The notes below the pieces were generated by a model. That model was not told the DNA's origin. It worked only from the letters and a program-made list of their open reading frames with translations, and did no database searches. Positions 43,257 through 52,282 of a stretch of 64,000 bases of DNA are shown in pieces. Position 1 is the first letter of the stretch. Each line of letters opens with the position of its first letter. The stretch spans positions 1 to 64,000 of the forward strand of contig CAYIHX010000012.1 of assembly GCA_964363305.1 (NCBI GenBank), given 5' to 3'. The translations under genes and the position numbers were made by a program. The DNA comes from CAYIHX01 sp964363305 (lineage in GTDB: Bacteria > Bdellovibrionota > UBA1018).

Positions 43257-43885
43257 GAGATCTCCCGCTGTTTTTAACTCGGGAAACAAAACTTTTCTGG
43301 GGACTCTCCCTCTACGCCGTTGCAGGGTCCGCGTACCTCCTCACGAACCACTTTCCCTTACGCCCGCCTATCGAGCTCCCGATGACCTCCCTGGATAACT
43401 GGGTACCATTTTTGCCTTACACGCTCTGGATCTACCTCAGTGAGTATCTGTTTTTCCTCGTCGTCTACTACCACATTGAAAATCTCGACACGGCCAACAA
43501 GTACCTCTACGCGCTCGCTGCCCTGTCCGCGATCTCAGCGCTGATTTTCATTGTTTTTCCCACCACCTATCCTCGGCACCTTTTTCCGTTGCCAGGAGAT
43601 CTCGATCCGTTTACGGCTTTTTCGTTCAGAATTCTTCGGGAGTCAGACAATCCAACGAACTGCAGCCCCAGTCTTCATGTCAGCAGCGTGTTCCTCTCCG
43701 CCTTCCTTTTCATCAACGAGCAGAAAAAAAAATTGGCTAACTTCCTCTTTTGGGGCGTGCTCATCGCGCTCTCCACCCTCACGACGAAACAGCACTACCT
43801 GGCGGACGTCGTGAGCGGCATCGCCCTCTCCCTGGCGGTCTACCTGTATTTTTTCAAAATTGCCCGCTATTCGCGAGTCGAATAA
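43253..43885 (+). CDS. PAP2-superfamily membrane phosphatase
   Basis: The ATG at 43253 overlaps the thioredoxin stop as ATGA and gives 210 residues with about six membrane segments. The PAP2 signature is seen as CSPSLHVSS (motif 2, catalytic His) and KQHYLADVVSG (motif 3, His and Asp). Such proteins dephosphorylate lipid phosphates such as phosphatidate or undecaprenyl diphosphate, or transfer head groups as in inositol-phosphoceramide synthase. The length and motif spacing resemble the latter subgroup, but the substrate is open. Its 3' end overlaps hutI by 19 bp on the other strand. Confidence 0.83.
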   Translation: MRDLPLFLTRETKLFWGLSLYAVAGSAYLLTNHFPLRPPIELPMTSLDNWVPFLPYTLWIYLSEYLFFLVVYYHIENLDTANKYLYALAALSAISALIFIVFPTTYPRHLFPLPGDLDPFTAFSFRILRESDNPTNCSPSLHVSSVFLSAFLFINEQKKKLANFLFWGVLIALSTLTTKQHYLADVVSGIALSLAVYLYFFKIARYSRVE

Positions 43886-45123
43886 GCCTGGGGGCTCCAG
43901 GCGAATCGGTAGTAGCATTCCTCAAAGCGCCCGAACGGAAGAACGGCGAATGCTGCATCCTGTCCCACTTCGAGTGTCCCACGAGTTGAACTCAGACCCA
44001 GCGCTTTGGCGCCGTTATAGGTAACAGCGGCGAAAATCTCCGCCCGGGTCATCCCGAGATAGAGCGCCGCAATTGTCATCACCGCAGGCAGTGACAACGT
44101 CATGCTCGTTCCGGGATTAAAATCCGTCGCTAAAGCGACGCACGCTCCCGCATCAATCAGCTTCCTCGCGGGCGCATGCTCGGCCTTCAGGTAGAACGCG
44201 GTCCCCGGAAGAAGAACGGCCACCGTGTCGGATGCCGCGAGCGCGCGAACCCCCTGCGTCGATACCTGCAGCAGGTGATCAGCCGAAAGAGCACCGATTC
44301 GAGCCGCCAGCGCCGCCGCTCCGGAATTTGTCAGCTCGTCGGCATGAACATGCGTGGCGAGCCCCAGCGCCGCCGCTCGAATCAAAACGCGCTCCCCTTC
44401 TTCCAGCGTGAAATATCCGCGTTCGATAAATACATCACACGCATCGGCGAGCTTGCCCTTTGCGATCGCGGGCAACGTCCGCTCGAGTATTTCCGCGAGG
44501 TAACCATCCCTCGCGATGCCCTTTGGAAATGCGTGGGCTCCCAGGTAAGTCACATGAAACACCACCTCGGGATGCCTCTTTCGAAGCTGCTTGGCCACAC
44601 GCAATAGCTTCAGCTCAGCATCATGCGCGAGACCATAACCGCTCTTGATTTCGACCGTTCGCACACCGAACGCCAGAAGCTCCCTCAGCCGCCCCTCGGC
44701 AAGTTCGAGCAGCCTCTTCTCTGTTGAGGCTCGGGTCGCCTCCACCGTAGCGACGATGCCACCGCCCCGACGAGCAATCTCCTCATAGGTGGCGCCCGCG
44801 CATCGCAAGGCAAACTCTTCCGATCGATCGCCGGCAAAGACCAAATGCGTGTGACAATCCACCAAGCCCGGGATGACCGCGCGCTCATTTCGAAGATCAA
44901 GGGCCCGGACGCGCGCAAATTTTCGCGGAAGTGCTCGGGTCTCGCCGACCCACTCAACCCTCTCGGGTACCCAGCACGTCCCCCTTTTTTCCTCTGAATA
45001 AACCAGGGCTCCGTCTTCAATTCTGTCCAGGTCTTCCTCAAGCGGCCTACGCCCATCTTTACGACGCAGACCGGCGCCGGTCAGGAGCTCGCTCGCGTGG
45101 AGTACAACGCGAAGGCGCCTCAT
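43867..45123 (-). CDS. hutI: Imidazolonepropionase
   Basis: HutI hydrolyses imidazolone propionate to N-formimino-L-glutamate, the third step of histidine degradation. The 418-residue protein has the metal-binding PGLVDCHTHLVFAGDRSEEF, EIKSGYGLAHDAELK, the HVHADE histidines and ATDFNPGTSM, typical of the family. Its ATG at 45123 overlaps the hutH stop as ATGA. The N-terminal 60 residues contain a Glu/Arg-rich stretch, longer than usual. Urocanase (hutU), which joins the two steps, is not in the window. Confidence 0.94.
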   Translation of the reverse strand: MRRLRVVLHASELLTGAGLRRKDGRRPLEEDLDRIEDGALVYSEEKRGTCWVPERVEWVGETRALPRKFARVRALDLRNERAVIPGLVDCHTHLVFAGDRSEEFALRCAGATYEEIARRGGGIVATVEATRASTEKRLLELAEGRLRELLAFGVRTVEIKSGYGLAHDAELKLLRVAKQLRKRHPEVVFHVTYLGAHAFPKGIARDGYLAEILERTLPAIAKGKLADACDVFIERGYFTLEEGERVLIRAAALGLATHVHADELTNSGAAALAARIGALSADHLLQVSTQGVRALAASDTVAVLLPGTAFYLKAEHAPARKLIDAGACVALATDFNPGTSMTLSLPAVMTIAALYLGMTRAEIFAAVTYNGAKALGLSSTRGTLEVGQDAAFAVLPFGRFEECYYRFAWSPQAYSTRE

Positions 45124-46652
45124 GGACCATCGACCTGCGCGCACGGAACAAATGTGCCGCGAATGATCTCATTCTCAAGGCGCTGCATCTCTTCATGTAA
45201 TGATCGATCCGTCATCATCGGGGCTGAAAAGGAACGAATTTTCTTATGGAGCCGCTCAATCGCGACCGATGACCGGAGTGGTCGCAAGAGATCGATCCCC
45301 TGCGCCGCCGACAGCATCTCCATCATCAACACGCGCCGCACGTTCCTGACAACCATGTTTGCCTTCCTTGCGGCCCAGGCTCCCATGCTCACATGGTCTT
45401 CCTTGTCCGCACTCGTCGGAATCGAGTCCACACTGGCAGGATGACAAAGTGTTTTGTTCTCGGAGACAATCGCCGCCGCCGCGACCTGAACGATCATGAA
45501 GCCGCTATTCAGGCCCCCGTCGGGCGTCAAAAACGCCGGCAGGTCGGAGATGAGCGGGTTGACCAGCTTGGAAATCCGCTGCTCGGAAATGCTCCCGATC
45601 TCGGCCGTGGCCAAGCAAAGCGAATCCATCGCCATCGCCATCGCCTGACCATGAAAGTTTCCGCCACTCAAAATTTTTCCTTCTTCCGGAAAAATCAACG
45701 GATTGTCCGTTACCGAGTTCATCTCGGTCTCGACGACCCGCCGAACATAGACGAGCAGATCCCGAGAGGCGCCATGCACCTGGGGCATGCATCTAAAACT
45801 GTACGGATCTTGCACTTTTCCGCAGTCTTCATGGCTCCTTCCGATCGCACTGATCTTTCCGCCGGTTCGCAGGAATGAAAAAATTCGAGCCGCACTCAGC
45901 CTCTGCCCAGGATGGGGCCGAACCCGATGAATCTCCGGCGAGAAGGCGTCATGCGTACCCCGAAAGGCCTCGACACTCATGGCTCCGACCAGGTCGGAAA
46001 GATCGACAAGCTCGTCGGCTTCAGCCAAGGCCAACGCGCCGATGGCAGTCATAAACTGCGTCCCATTAATGAGTGCAAGCCCCTCCTTCGCCTGGAGTCG
46101 AATCGGCTTCAAACGTGCCCGCTGCAATGCCTCCGCGCCAGATAGCGTCTCGCCTCGATAGAGGGCTCTGCCTTCGCCTATCAGCACCAGCGCCAAGTGG
46201 GACAATGGGGCGAGATCCCCACTCGCTCCAACCGAGCCCTGCTCAGGGACGACCGGATGTACTCCGCGATTCAAAAGAGCCAGGAGCGCCTCGATCAATT
46301 CGATCGTCACGCCCGAGTGCCCCTGGGCCAGGTTCGCCGCACGCAACAAAAGCATCGCGCGAACTGCGGCCTCCGGGATCGGCTCTCCGAGGCCGACGGC
46401 GTGAGAACGCAGGAGATTGTATTGAAGCGACTCGATATCGTGGACCGGGATTTTTACGTTTGAAAGGAGCCCGAAGCCGGTATTCACACCATAGAGAGTT
46501 TTTCCCGCCTGAATCTCGCGGTCTAAAAATTTTCGAGCCGCTAACACCTTCCGCCTTGCAGAAGGAGAAAGGTCGACTTTTCGGCCTTTCTGAGCAACAT
46601 CCCTGAGCTCGCGAATCGTCAATGGCTTCGCACCCAAATTCAGGATCTCCAT
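45120..46652 (-). CDS. hutH: Histidine ammonia-lyase
   Basis: HutH removes ammonia from histidine to give urocanate. The 510-residue protein has the MIO prosthetic-group triad Ala-Ser-Gly in GSVGASGDLAPLSH and the YGVNTGFG, NGTQFM and QDPYSFRCMPQVHGA stretches of the family. An AAGGAG ribosome binding site lies 7 bases before the ATG at 46652, which shares one base with the rpe stop (TGATG). Its coupling to rpe is unusual. Confidence 0.96.
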   Translation of the reverse strand: MEILNLGAKPLTIRELRDVAQKGRKVDLSPSARRKVLAARKFLDREIQAGKTLYGVNTGFGLLSNVKIPVHDIESLQYNLLRSHAVGLGEPIPEAAVRAMLLLRAANLAQGHSGVTIELIEALLALLNRGVHPVVPEQGSVGASGDLAPLSHLALVLIGEGRALYRGETLSGAEALQRARLKPIRLQAKEGLALINGTQFMTAIGALALAEADELVDLSDLVGAMSVEAFRGTHDAFSPEIHRVRPHPGQRLSAARIFSFLRTGGKISAIGRSHEDCGKVQDPYSFRCMPQVHGASRDLLVYVRRVVETEMNSVTDNPLIFPEEGKILSGGNFHGQAMAMAMDSLCLATAEIGSISEQRISKLVNPLISDLPAFLTPDGGLNSGFMIVQVAAAAIVSENKTLCHPASVDSIPTSADKEDHVSMGAWAARKANMVVRNVRRVLMMEMLSAAQGIDLLRPLRSSVAIERLHKKIRSFSAPMMTDRSLHEEMQRLENEIIRGTFVPCAQVDGP

Positions 46653-47344
46653 CAAGGACTCCTTTTCGGGCTCGACGACATGGCTTTTCTTAATTTCGAA
46701 ATGGCCTGTTTCCGGTTGCTGCTTCCAAAAATGGCCGCCCCGGCGACGAAAACATCCGCCCCAGCGCGCCGCAGATCAATGATCGTCTCGGCATTCACGC
46801 CACCGTCGACCTCAATCAAATAGGGCAGCTGCCCCCGAGACGTCGCCAGCCGCTCGATGCGGGACAACGCCCCCGGAATGAACTTTTGCCCGCCGAAACC
46901 AGGATTGACGGACATCACAAGGACAAGATCGGCCAGATGGAGGACCTCCTCGATCATCGATAGGGGCGTCCCCGGGTTCAACGAGACTCCCGCTTTACAG
47001 CCTAATTCGCGAATCCGCCTCATCAGTCGATCGAGATGCGGTGTGGCCTCTGCATGAACCGTGATAATATCCGCTCCGGCCTTGGCAAACGGCTCTACCC
47101 ACTCTTCCGGTCGCGCAACCATCAAGTGACAATCCAGAGGGAGGCGAGTTCTCTTTTTGAGAGCCTCAACCACGACGGGCCCCATCGTGAGATTCGGCAC
47201 GAAGTGACCATCCATGACATCGACGTGAACCCAGTCCGCTCCCCCCTTCTCGATCTCCGCCAACTCGGCCCGAAGGTCCGAAAAATCAGCCGATAGGATA
47301 GATGGAGCGATGAGTCCGGACTTTAACCCTGTGACACGAGGCAT
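46652..47344 (-). CDS. rpe: Ribulose-phosphate 3-epimerase
   Basis: Rpe interconverts ribulose 5-phosphate and xylulose 5-phosphate in the pentose phosphate pathway. The 230-residue TIM barrel starts at the ATG 47344 and has IAPSILSADFSDL, VHVDVMDGHFVPNLTMGP, DCHLMV, VMSVNPGFGGQKF and EVDGGVN, so all metal ligands are present. The frame extends to a TTG at 47380, which is less likely. It lies between the aldehyde dehydrogenase gene and hutH on one transcript. Confidence 0.95.
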   Translation of the reverse strand: MPRVTGLKSGLIAPSILSADFSDLRAELAEIEKGGADWVHVDVMDGHFVPNLTMGPVVVEALKKRTRLPLDCHLMVARPEEWVEPFAKAGADIITVHAEATPHLDRLMRRIRELGCKAGVSLNPGTPLSMIEEVLHLADLVLVMSVNPGFGGQKFIPGALSRIERLATSRGQLPYLIEVDGGVNAETIIDLRRAGADVFVAGAAIFGSSNRKQAISKLRKAMSSSPKRSP

Positions 47345-47380
47345 GCGCTGAACATACCCCACGCCTTCGTAGAGGAGCAA

Positions 47381-49285
47381 TCAAGCCTTCGTTTTCCTCT
47401 TCGCTTTGCTCGCCTCATGCTCCAGAAGAAGGCCCCACGCGGCAAACCCGATCCACTTACGAAGGCCCTTATGACCGAAAAGAGCCGTGATCAGCTTCGA
47501 GAAGAGAACGTACTTCCTTGCCGTATAGGGATACCAGTTTGCCTCTATTTTTTTGCTATCAGCGTCATAGAGTACCGATTTCACGGAACAGAAAGCCTGA
47601 AGCCCCAGCGCCCCTTTGTAGCGCCCGATGCCGCTCTCCTTGACTCCACCAAAGGGAAGAGCGGGGTTGCCCTCCGTCAACATCACGTTATTCACCGAGA
47701 CATTTCCCGTCTGCAATGCCCGCGTGACCCTCTCTGCCCGCTTCCGATCTCGCGTCCAGACCGAAGCCGAAAGGCCGAAAGAAGAGTCGTTGGCCATTCG
47801 AACGGCATCGGACTCTTGCTCAAAGGGAAATATCGGAAGGATCGGTCCGAAAATCTCCTCCTCCATCATCTTCATCCCTGCGCTCACGCCCTCGAGCACA
47901 ATGGGCGGGATCCAAAGCGAGACGCCATCCCACTCCACCCCGCTGAGAACACGGGCGCCCTTGGCTCGTGCATCACCGAGGAGATCATAAACCTTCTTCG
48001 CCTGCTCAGCTGAAATCATGCGACCGAGATCAGCATCCCCGTCCGTATCAGGCGCTACCTTCAGGAGTGAGATCTCCGCCAATAACTGGCGTTTGAAGTC
48101 CTCGTAAATCGGCTGTTGAACCAATACCCGCTCCACCGAGGTGCACGACTGGCCCGAATTCGTGAACGCGCCCCACACTGCTCCCTTGGCCGCTCGGCTG
48201 ATCGTCGCGTCAGCGAATACCAACATCGGATCTTTACCTCCAAGCTCGAGCTCGACCGGAATCAAGTACTGGGCTGCCTGCGCCATGATCTTTTTTCCCG
48301 TCGCAACAGACCCGGTAAAAAAGATCTTCTGCGGCCGCTGCTCGATGAGCTCGCGACCGGTGTTGCCATCGCCGTAAACCACCTGAACCCAAAACGAATT
48401 AAACCCTGCCGCCCCAAGAAGACCCTCGACCAACCCCTTCATCGGGGTCACCTCCGAGGGCTTGTAGACCACGCTGTTCCCAGCCACAAACGCGCTCACG
48501 ATCGGGACCAGAGCCTGAAAGAGCGGGTAGTTCCAGGGTGAAATGACGAGAACGACGCCAAGCGGCTCAAAATGAATCACGGACCTTTTCCCGAAAAGAG
48601 ATATCGGAGTGGAAATTTTTTGAGACTTGAGCGCTCGGAGCGTGTTCGTCTCGAGGTAATAAAAAAAATCTAGGATGGGGAAAATCTCAGAAATCAGGGC
48701 ATCAGATCGGCACTTCCCAGTCGCCTTCTGAACCGAGTCGACGCACTCTTCCTGGCGATCCAAAAGGACGCTACGCAACCGGGAAATGAAGACCAAGCGT
48801 TCCTTGAGCGAAAGCATCGCTACCGTCTCCGCGGCCGCTCTCGCATGTTCGAAGACAGAAACCGCTCCGAGGTCGCTCTCCCGCGTATTCACGATAGCTG
48901 AACGGATAGCAGCATCATACCCGATTGCGGGAAGCACCTTTTTGTCAGCATCGCTCCCGGAATAATACAAGGTTTGAACAACGCCTTTCACTCCGAACTC
49001 AATCAGGCGAAACGCGGAACCCAGACTTCCCGGCCATCGATTAAAACGAATCGAAACACTCAACAGGCTGCGAATCAGCGGACTGGGGAGCCAAAAAAAC
49101 ACCTCCATCAGGCCAATGAAGCCGCTCCTATCCTCCGCGCTCATAAAGTCGGCGACCCGGTCCACCTCGTTTACCACCTGGGATTCAGAAAAAGACTGCA
49201 TCCCCTGCCCCCCAGGAATCAAAATCCCGCCCACCTTGAGCAGCCCCCGCAACTGCCGCTGATTAAAATGCCTGGAATAGATCAC
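47381..49285 (-). CDS. Aldehyde dehydrogenase with extra N-terminal helical domain
   Basis: Residues from about 140 form a complete class 3-like, membrane-type NAD(P)+ aldehyde dehydrogenase: ISPWNYPLFQ, GSVATGKKIM, the glutamate in VELELGGKDP and the catalytic cysteine in NSGQSCTSVERV. A hydrophobic tail (AAWGLLLEH, basic end) may bind membrane. The first 120 residues are an added helical domain (LRGLLKVGGILIPGGQGMQSFSE...) that resembles the small subunit accompanying GMC-type dehydrogenases. The gene starts with GTG overlapping the GMC oxidase stop as GTGA. At 634 residues it is well above the usual 450-500. A joint alcohol-to-acid oxidation with its neighbour is inferred. Confidence 0.9.
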   Translation of the reverse strand: MIYSRHFNQRQLRGLLKVGGILIPGGQGMQSFSESQVVNEVDRVADFMSAEDRSGFIGLMEVFFWLPSPLIRSLLSVSIRFNRWPGSLGSAFRLIEFGVKGVVQTLYYSGSDADKKVLPAIGYDAAIRSAIVNTRESDLGAVSVFEHARAAAETVAMLSLKERLVFISRLRSVLLDRQEECVDSVQKATGKCRSDALISEIFPILDFFYYLETNTLRALKSQKISTPISLFGKRSVIHFEPLGVVLVISPWNYPLFQALVPIVSAFVAGNSVVYKPSEVTPMKGLVEGLLGAAGFNSFWVQVVYGDGNTGRELIEQRPQKIFFTGSVATGKKIMAQAAQYLIPVELELGGKDPMLVFADATISRAAKGAVWGAFTNSGQSCTSVERVLVQQPIYEDFKRQLLAEISLLKVAPDTDGDADLGRMISAEQAKKVYDLLGDARAKGARVLSGVEWDGVSLWIPPIVLEGVSAGMKMMEEEIFGPILPIFPFEQESDAVRMANDSSFGLSASVWTRDRKRAERVTRALQTGNVSVNNVMLTEGNPALPFGGVKESGIGRYKGALGLQAFCSVKSVLYDADSKKIEANWYPYTARKYVLFSKLITALFGHKGLRKWIGFAAWGLLLEHEASKAKRKTKA

Positions 49286-50688
49286 CGCGCCCCTCCTAGC
49301 TTCATGATGGATTGAACGGCTCTCTTCGCCAACGCCATGATCGTAAACGAGGGGTTAATCCCCGGCGCGTCGGGAAATACGCTGGAATCAGCGCAATACA
49401 TTCGCTTCGTGCCGTGAAGTGAAAAGTCAGGCGCGACGACGCTATGGGAAGCATCCGAACCCAGACCAAGCCCGCCCATGAGGTGCAGGCCAATAGGAAG
49501 AATCCCCTCGATGATGCGTTCAACGCCGGTCGATTCAAAAATTTCACGGACGGCTGTCAACCCCGCCTGCCGCCGTCTGAGGTCCTCCGCATTCAAAGTC
49601 TTCGTCACTCGCGGAGAACCGCCAGAGGATATCCTGATCTGGCCTGGGCTCGTGTCGCGCACCGCGACCTCAATGCACGCCATTTCATCGTACCGCCTCA
49701 TCACGTCCCTGTGTTCACGGCCCATCCCCGGAACCAGCATCGAAATGGCGATCGGAGGCGCAAAGACATTTTCCAATTTAAAACCCGCATTTCGAAAGGA
49801 TGGGTCATCCGACTTAAAGGTTTGGAGGGGGCCCCGGTGGGATCGAATCTTCTTCTGATACAGACCCAGGACCATGAATTGGGGATGGCAGAAAAAATCC
49901 GCGCCGAGAGCGGGAAACTTGCTGGCGAAACCCGACCGAAGCAGCAAGAGGGAATTTCCAATCGCCCCCGCCGCCAGAACAAGATTCTTCGCCCGAAATT
50001 CCGCTTTTCGCCCATAGCGGTCAACGCCCTCGACCGACACGAAGTCCGACTCCTCTCTCACGATCTTCGCTTCAAACCGGTCTTCAAGCTGGAGTCCTCC
50101 CGCTCGGGCCTTGCGAAGCGTCGTGACAGGCATGCTTTGTTTGCTTTCGATCCGGCAGCCCGCCAAACACGCGATGCAGTCATTACCCTCTGAGTAGCGA
50201 CAGCCGGCCTGAGCCCGCGTCAGCTCGGTGTAGGCAAATCCGCGCTTTCTGAATCCCTCCGCAAAAATTTCCGCGTTTCCATTCATCGCCTGGGTAGGGA
50301 TTTTTTCAGTGATGATTTCTGAAGATGCAGCGTCGTAGAAGGGATCCATCTCATTCCGATTAAGATATGAAATGCCCGTCTTGTTCCGCCATGAATCAAA
50401 AGCCAGGGTATCGAATCGGTCGACGAGAGCCTGGTTTACCACCGATCCCCCTCCGACAACCTTTGGCCTCAGGAACCCCAACGTCGTCCCCCGGTTAAAC
50501 TCAATCCCCCCCGACCAGTAAAGCCGTGAGTTGGCGTCGAGTTCGGTTGTCGGATACTTGTCGCTTGAGAAATCTTCGCCCGCCTCAAGCACAATCACGC
50601 GGGCCCCGGCCCTTACTAAATCGAGCGCGATGAATGACCCGGAGATGCCGGATCCCACGATCAGGTAGTCAGCAAGCGTTGTCCCCAT
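49282..50688 (-). CDS. GMC-family FAD oxidoreductase (fatty alcohol oxidase-like)
   Basis: GMC enzymes oxidise alcohols to aldehydes with FAD. The 468-residue protein has the FAD motif IVGSGISGSFIALDLVRAGARVIVLEAG, the GGGSVVNQ loop, a cysteine-rich CIACLAGCRIESKQS segment typical of long-chain alcohol oxidase/cholesterol oxidase types, and the C-terminal GGLGLGSD...VFPDAPGINPSFTIMALA. It is shorter than choline dehydrogenases. It is the first gene of the operon and overlaps the aldehyde dehydrogenase by 4 bp, so the aldehyde product can pass straight to that enzyme. Confidence 0.9.
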   Translation of the reverse strand: MGTTLADYLIVGSGISGSFIALDLVRAGARVIVLEAGEDFSSDKYPTTELDANSRLYWSGGIEFNRGTTLGFLRPKVVGGGSVVNQALVDRFDTLAFDSWRNKTGISYLNRNEMDPFYDAASSEIITEKIPTQAMNGNAEIFAEGFRKRGFAYTELTRAQAGCRYSEGNDCIACLAGCRIESKQSMPVTTLRKARAGGLQLEDRFEAKIVREESDFVSVEGVDRYGRKAEFRAKNLVLAAGAIGNSLLLLRSGFASKFPALGADFFCHPQFMVLGLYQKKIRSHRGPLQTFKSDDPSFRNAGFKLENVFAPPIAISMLVPGMGREHRDVMRRYDEMACIEVAVRDTSPGQIRISSGGSPRVTKTLNAEDLRRRQAGLTAVREIFESTGVERIIEGILPIGLHLMGGLGLGSDASHSVVAPDFSLHGTKRMYCADSSVFPDAPGINPSFTIMALAKRAVQSIMKLGGAR

Positions 50689-50700
50689 ACAGGGATGATA

Positions 50701-51645
50701 TCACTGCGCCCAGGAGATCGGCAGCTTTTGCTTTTTTCCACGAAGGCCATTCATAAAGGCCGCCGCATCGATCTCCTTCTTGCCCTCGTATTGAACCCGA
50801 ATCAGCTCGAGCGCGCCGCCGTCAAACCCCAAAAGAAGCATTCCGTTTCTCTCAAATATTCGACCTGACTCGTGTCCAAAATCGGCTCGCACCACTGCCT
50901 CCCGAATTCGAAGCCGCTCCCCCGTTTCCAGGCGCACACTTGTTCCTGGCCATGGGTTGAGCGCGCGCACCATCCGATCGGCGACGCTGACCGTATCCCC
51001 GGGGTTCAGCCTCTCCATGTCCTTTGTCAGCTTCGAGGCGTAAGTGACCCGTGCCTCCTCCTGCGGACGGGCTAGGATAGTTCCAGCTTCTAGTCCCGCA
51101 ACGGTTTCAACAATGAGATCTCCCCCCATCTGGGCCAGACGATCATGCAGCGTGCTCGCGGTTTCCCGTGGGCCGATCGGCGTCTTCGACTGAAGGAGGA
51201 TCGCCCCGGCATCGAGCCTCTCCACCATGTACATCGTCGATACACCCGACTCCACATCACCCGCTAGAATGGCATGCTGTATCGGTGCCGCGCCGCGCCA
51301 TCTCGGCAACAATGATGAGTGTATGTTCACACAGCCCAGACGCGGCAATCCGAGAACGTTCTTTTTCAAGATCTGCCCGTAAGCGACCACAACGATTAAA
51401 TCGGGTCTAAAACCCGCCAATTTCTCATACTCGCCGGGAAGAGTGAGTTTCTCTGGCTGATACACCGGGAGCCCGAGAGCCAGCGCCTCGAGTTTTACCG
51501 CCGAAGCTCTGACCTCGAGACCTCGACCGACGGGCCGGTCCGGCTGGGTATACACGGCGACCACCTCACTCACCTGATGAAGCCGACGCAAAGCCGGCAC
51601 GGAAAAATCCGGCGTGCCCATAAATGCGATACGTAACAAACTCAA
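50701..51645 (-). CDS. fmt: Methionyl-tRNA formyltransferase
   Basis: Fmt formylates initiator Met-tRNA. The 314-residue protein has RIAFMGTPDFSVPALR, VVAYGQILKKNVL, NIHSSLLPRWRGAAPIQHAILAGD and GASTMYM-type sequence, all conserved. The start is a TTG at 51645 that overlaps the def stop as TTGA. No other start keeps the first beta strand, so TTG is real here and shows that this genome uses TTGA coupling. Confidence 0.96.
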   Translation of the reverse strand: MSLLRIAFMGTPDFSVPALRRLHQVSEVVAVYTQPDRPVGRGLEVRASAVKLEALALGLPVYQPEKLTLPGEYEKLAGFRPDLIVVVAYGQILKKNVLGLPRLGCVNIHSSLLPRWRGAAPIQHAILAGDVESGVSTMYMVERLDAGAILLQSKTPIGPRETASTLHDRLAQMGGDLIVETVAGLEAGTILARPQEEARVTYASKLTKDMERLNPGDTVSVADRMVRALNPWPGTSVRLETGERLRIREAVVRADFGHESGRIFERNGMLLLGFDGGALELIRVQYEGKKEIDAAAFMNGLRGKKQKLPISWAQ

Positions 51646-52277
51646 AGTCCCTTCTTGTGACGAGACGCCTGCTCGAACCCCGGATCGAAAACACCCATGC
51701 GGTCTTCTTCGTCGCGAAAGACACGATCCTGTTTGAGCTTCTTTTTCGCGAATTCCTTCTTCAACGGCCCTAGTCGATCGATGAAGAGCTTGCCGTCCAG
51801 ATGGTCGATCTCGTGCTGAATAACGACGGCCAATAGATCCTCGGCCGACAAGGTCTTCGTCAGCCCATCGAGATCCTGATACTCGACCTTCAGCTTCTTG
51901 GCTCGCTTAACTTCGGCGTTATAGTCGGGCACCGAGAGGCACCCCTCCTCGGTGACAACCTGCCCCTCACGCAAAATAATTCGTGGATTGAGCAGTACGA
52001 TCGGCTTCTTGTTGGTGATGATTTGACCCGCCACCTTCTCCGCCTTGCTGGCCTTGGCCCGATCCTTCACCTCGTCGAGCTCGTACTCGATATCCAGCAC
52101 CAACAATCGCTGGAGAAGACCCACCTGGTTCGCGGCCAAACCAATGCCCGGAGCGAAGTACATCGTCTCTAACATATCCTCCGCCCACTTTTGATGCTCC
52201 TTTTCTACTCGCTGTAGCGGCAGCGCAATCTGCGTCAGCACTGCATCTGGAAAAGTGAAAATCTTCAATCTCGCCAT
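51642..52277 (-). CDS. def: Peptide deformylase
   Basis: Def removes the formyl group from nascent proteins. From the ATG at 52277 the product is about 211 residues. It has motif 1 GIGLAANQVG, motif 2 EEGCLSVP with the metal cysteine and motif 3 QHEIDHLDGKLFIDR. An insertion of some 20 charged residues (DEVKDRAKASKAEKVAGQ) lies between motifs 1 and 2, and the C-terminal tail is long and basic. The frame is open to 52436 but overlaps the permease gene. It is 5 bp after that gene. Confidence 0.95.
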   Translation of the reverse strand: MARLKIFTFPDAVLTQIALPLQRVEKEHQKWAEDMLETMYFAPGIGLAANQVGLLQRLLVLDIEYELDEVKDRAKASKAEKVAGQIITNKKPIVLLNPRIILREGQVVTEEGCLSVPDYNAEVKRAKKLKVEYQDLDGLTKTLSAEDLLAVVIQHEIDHLDGKLFIDRLGPLKKEFAKKKLKQDRVFRDEEDRMGVFDPGFEQASRHKKGL

Positions 52278-52282
52278 AGATC

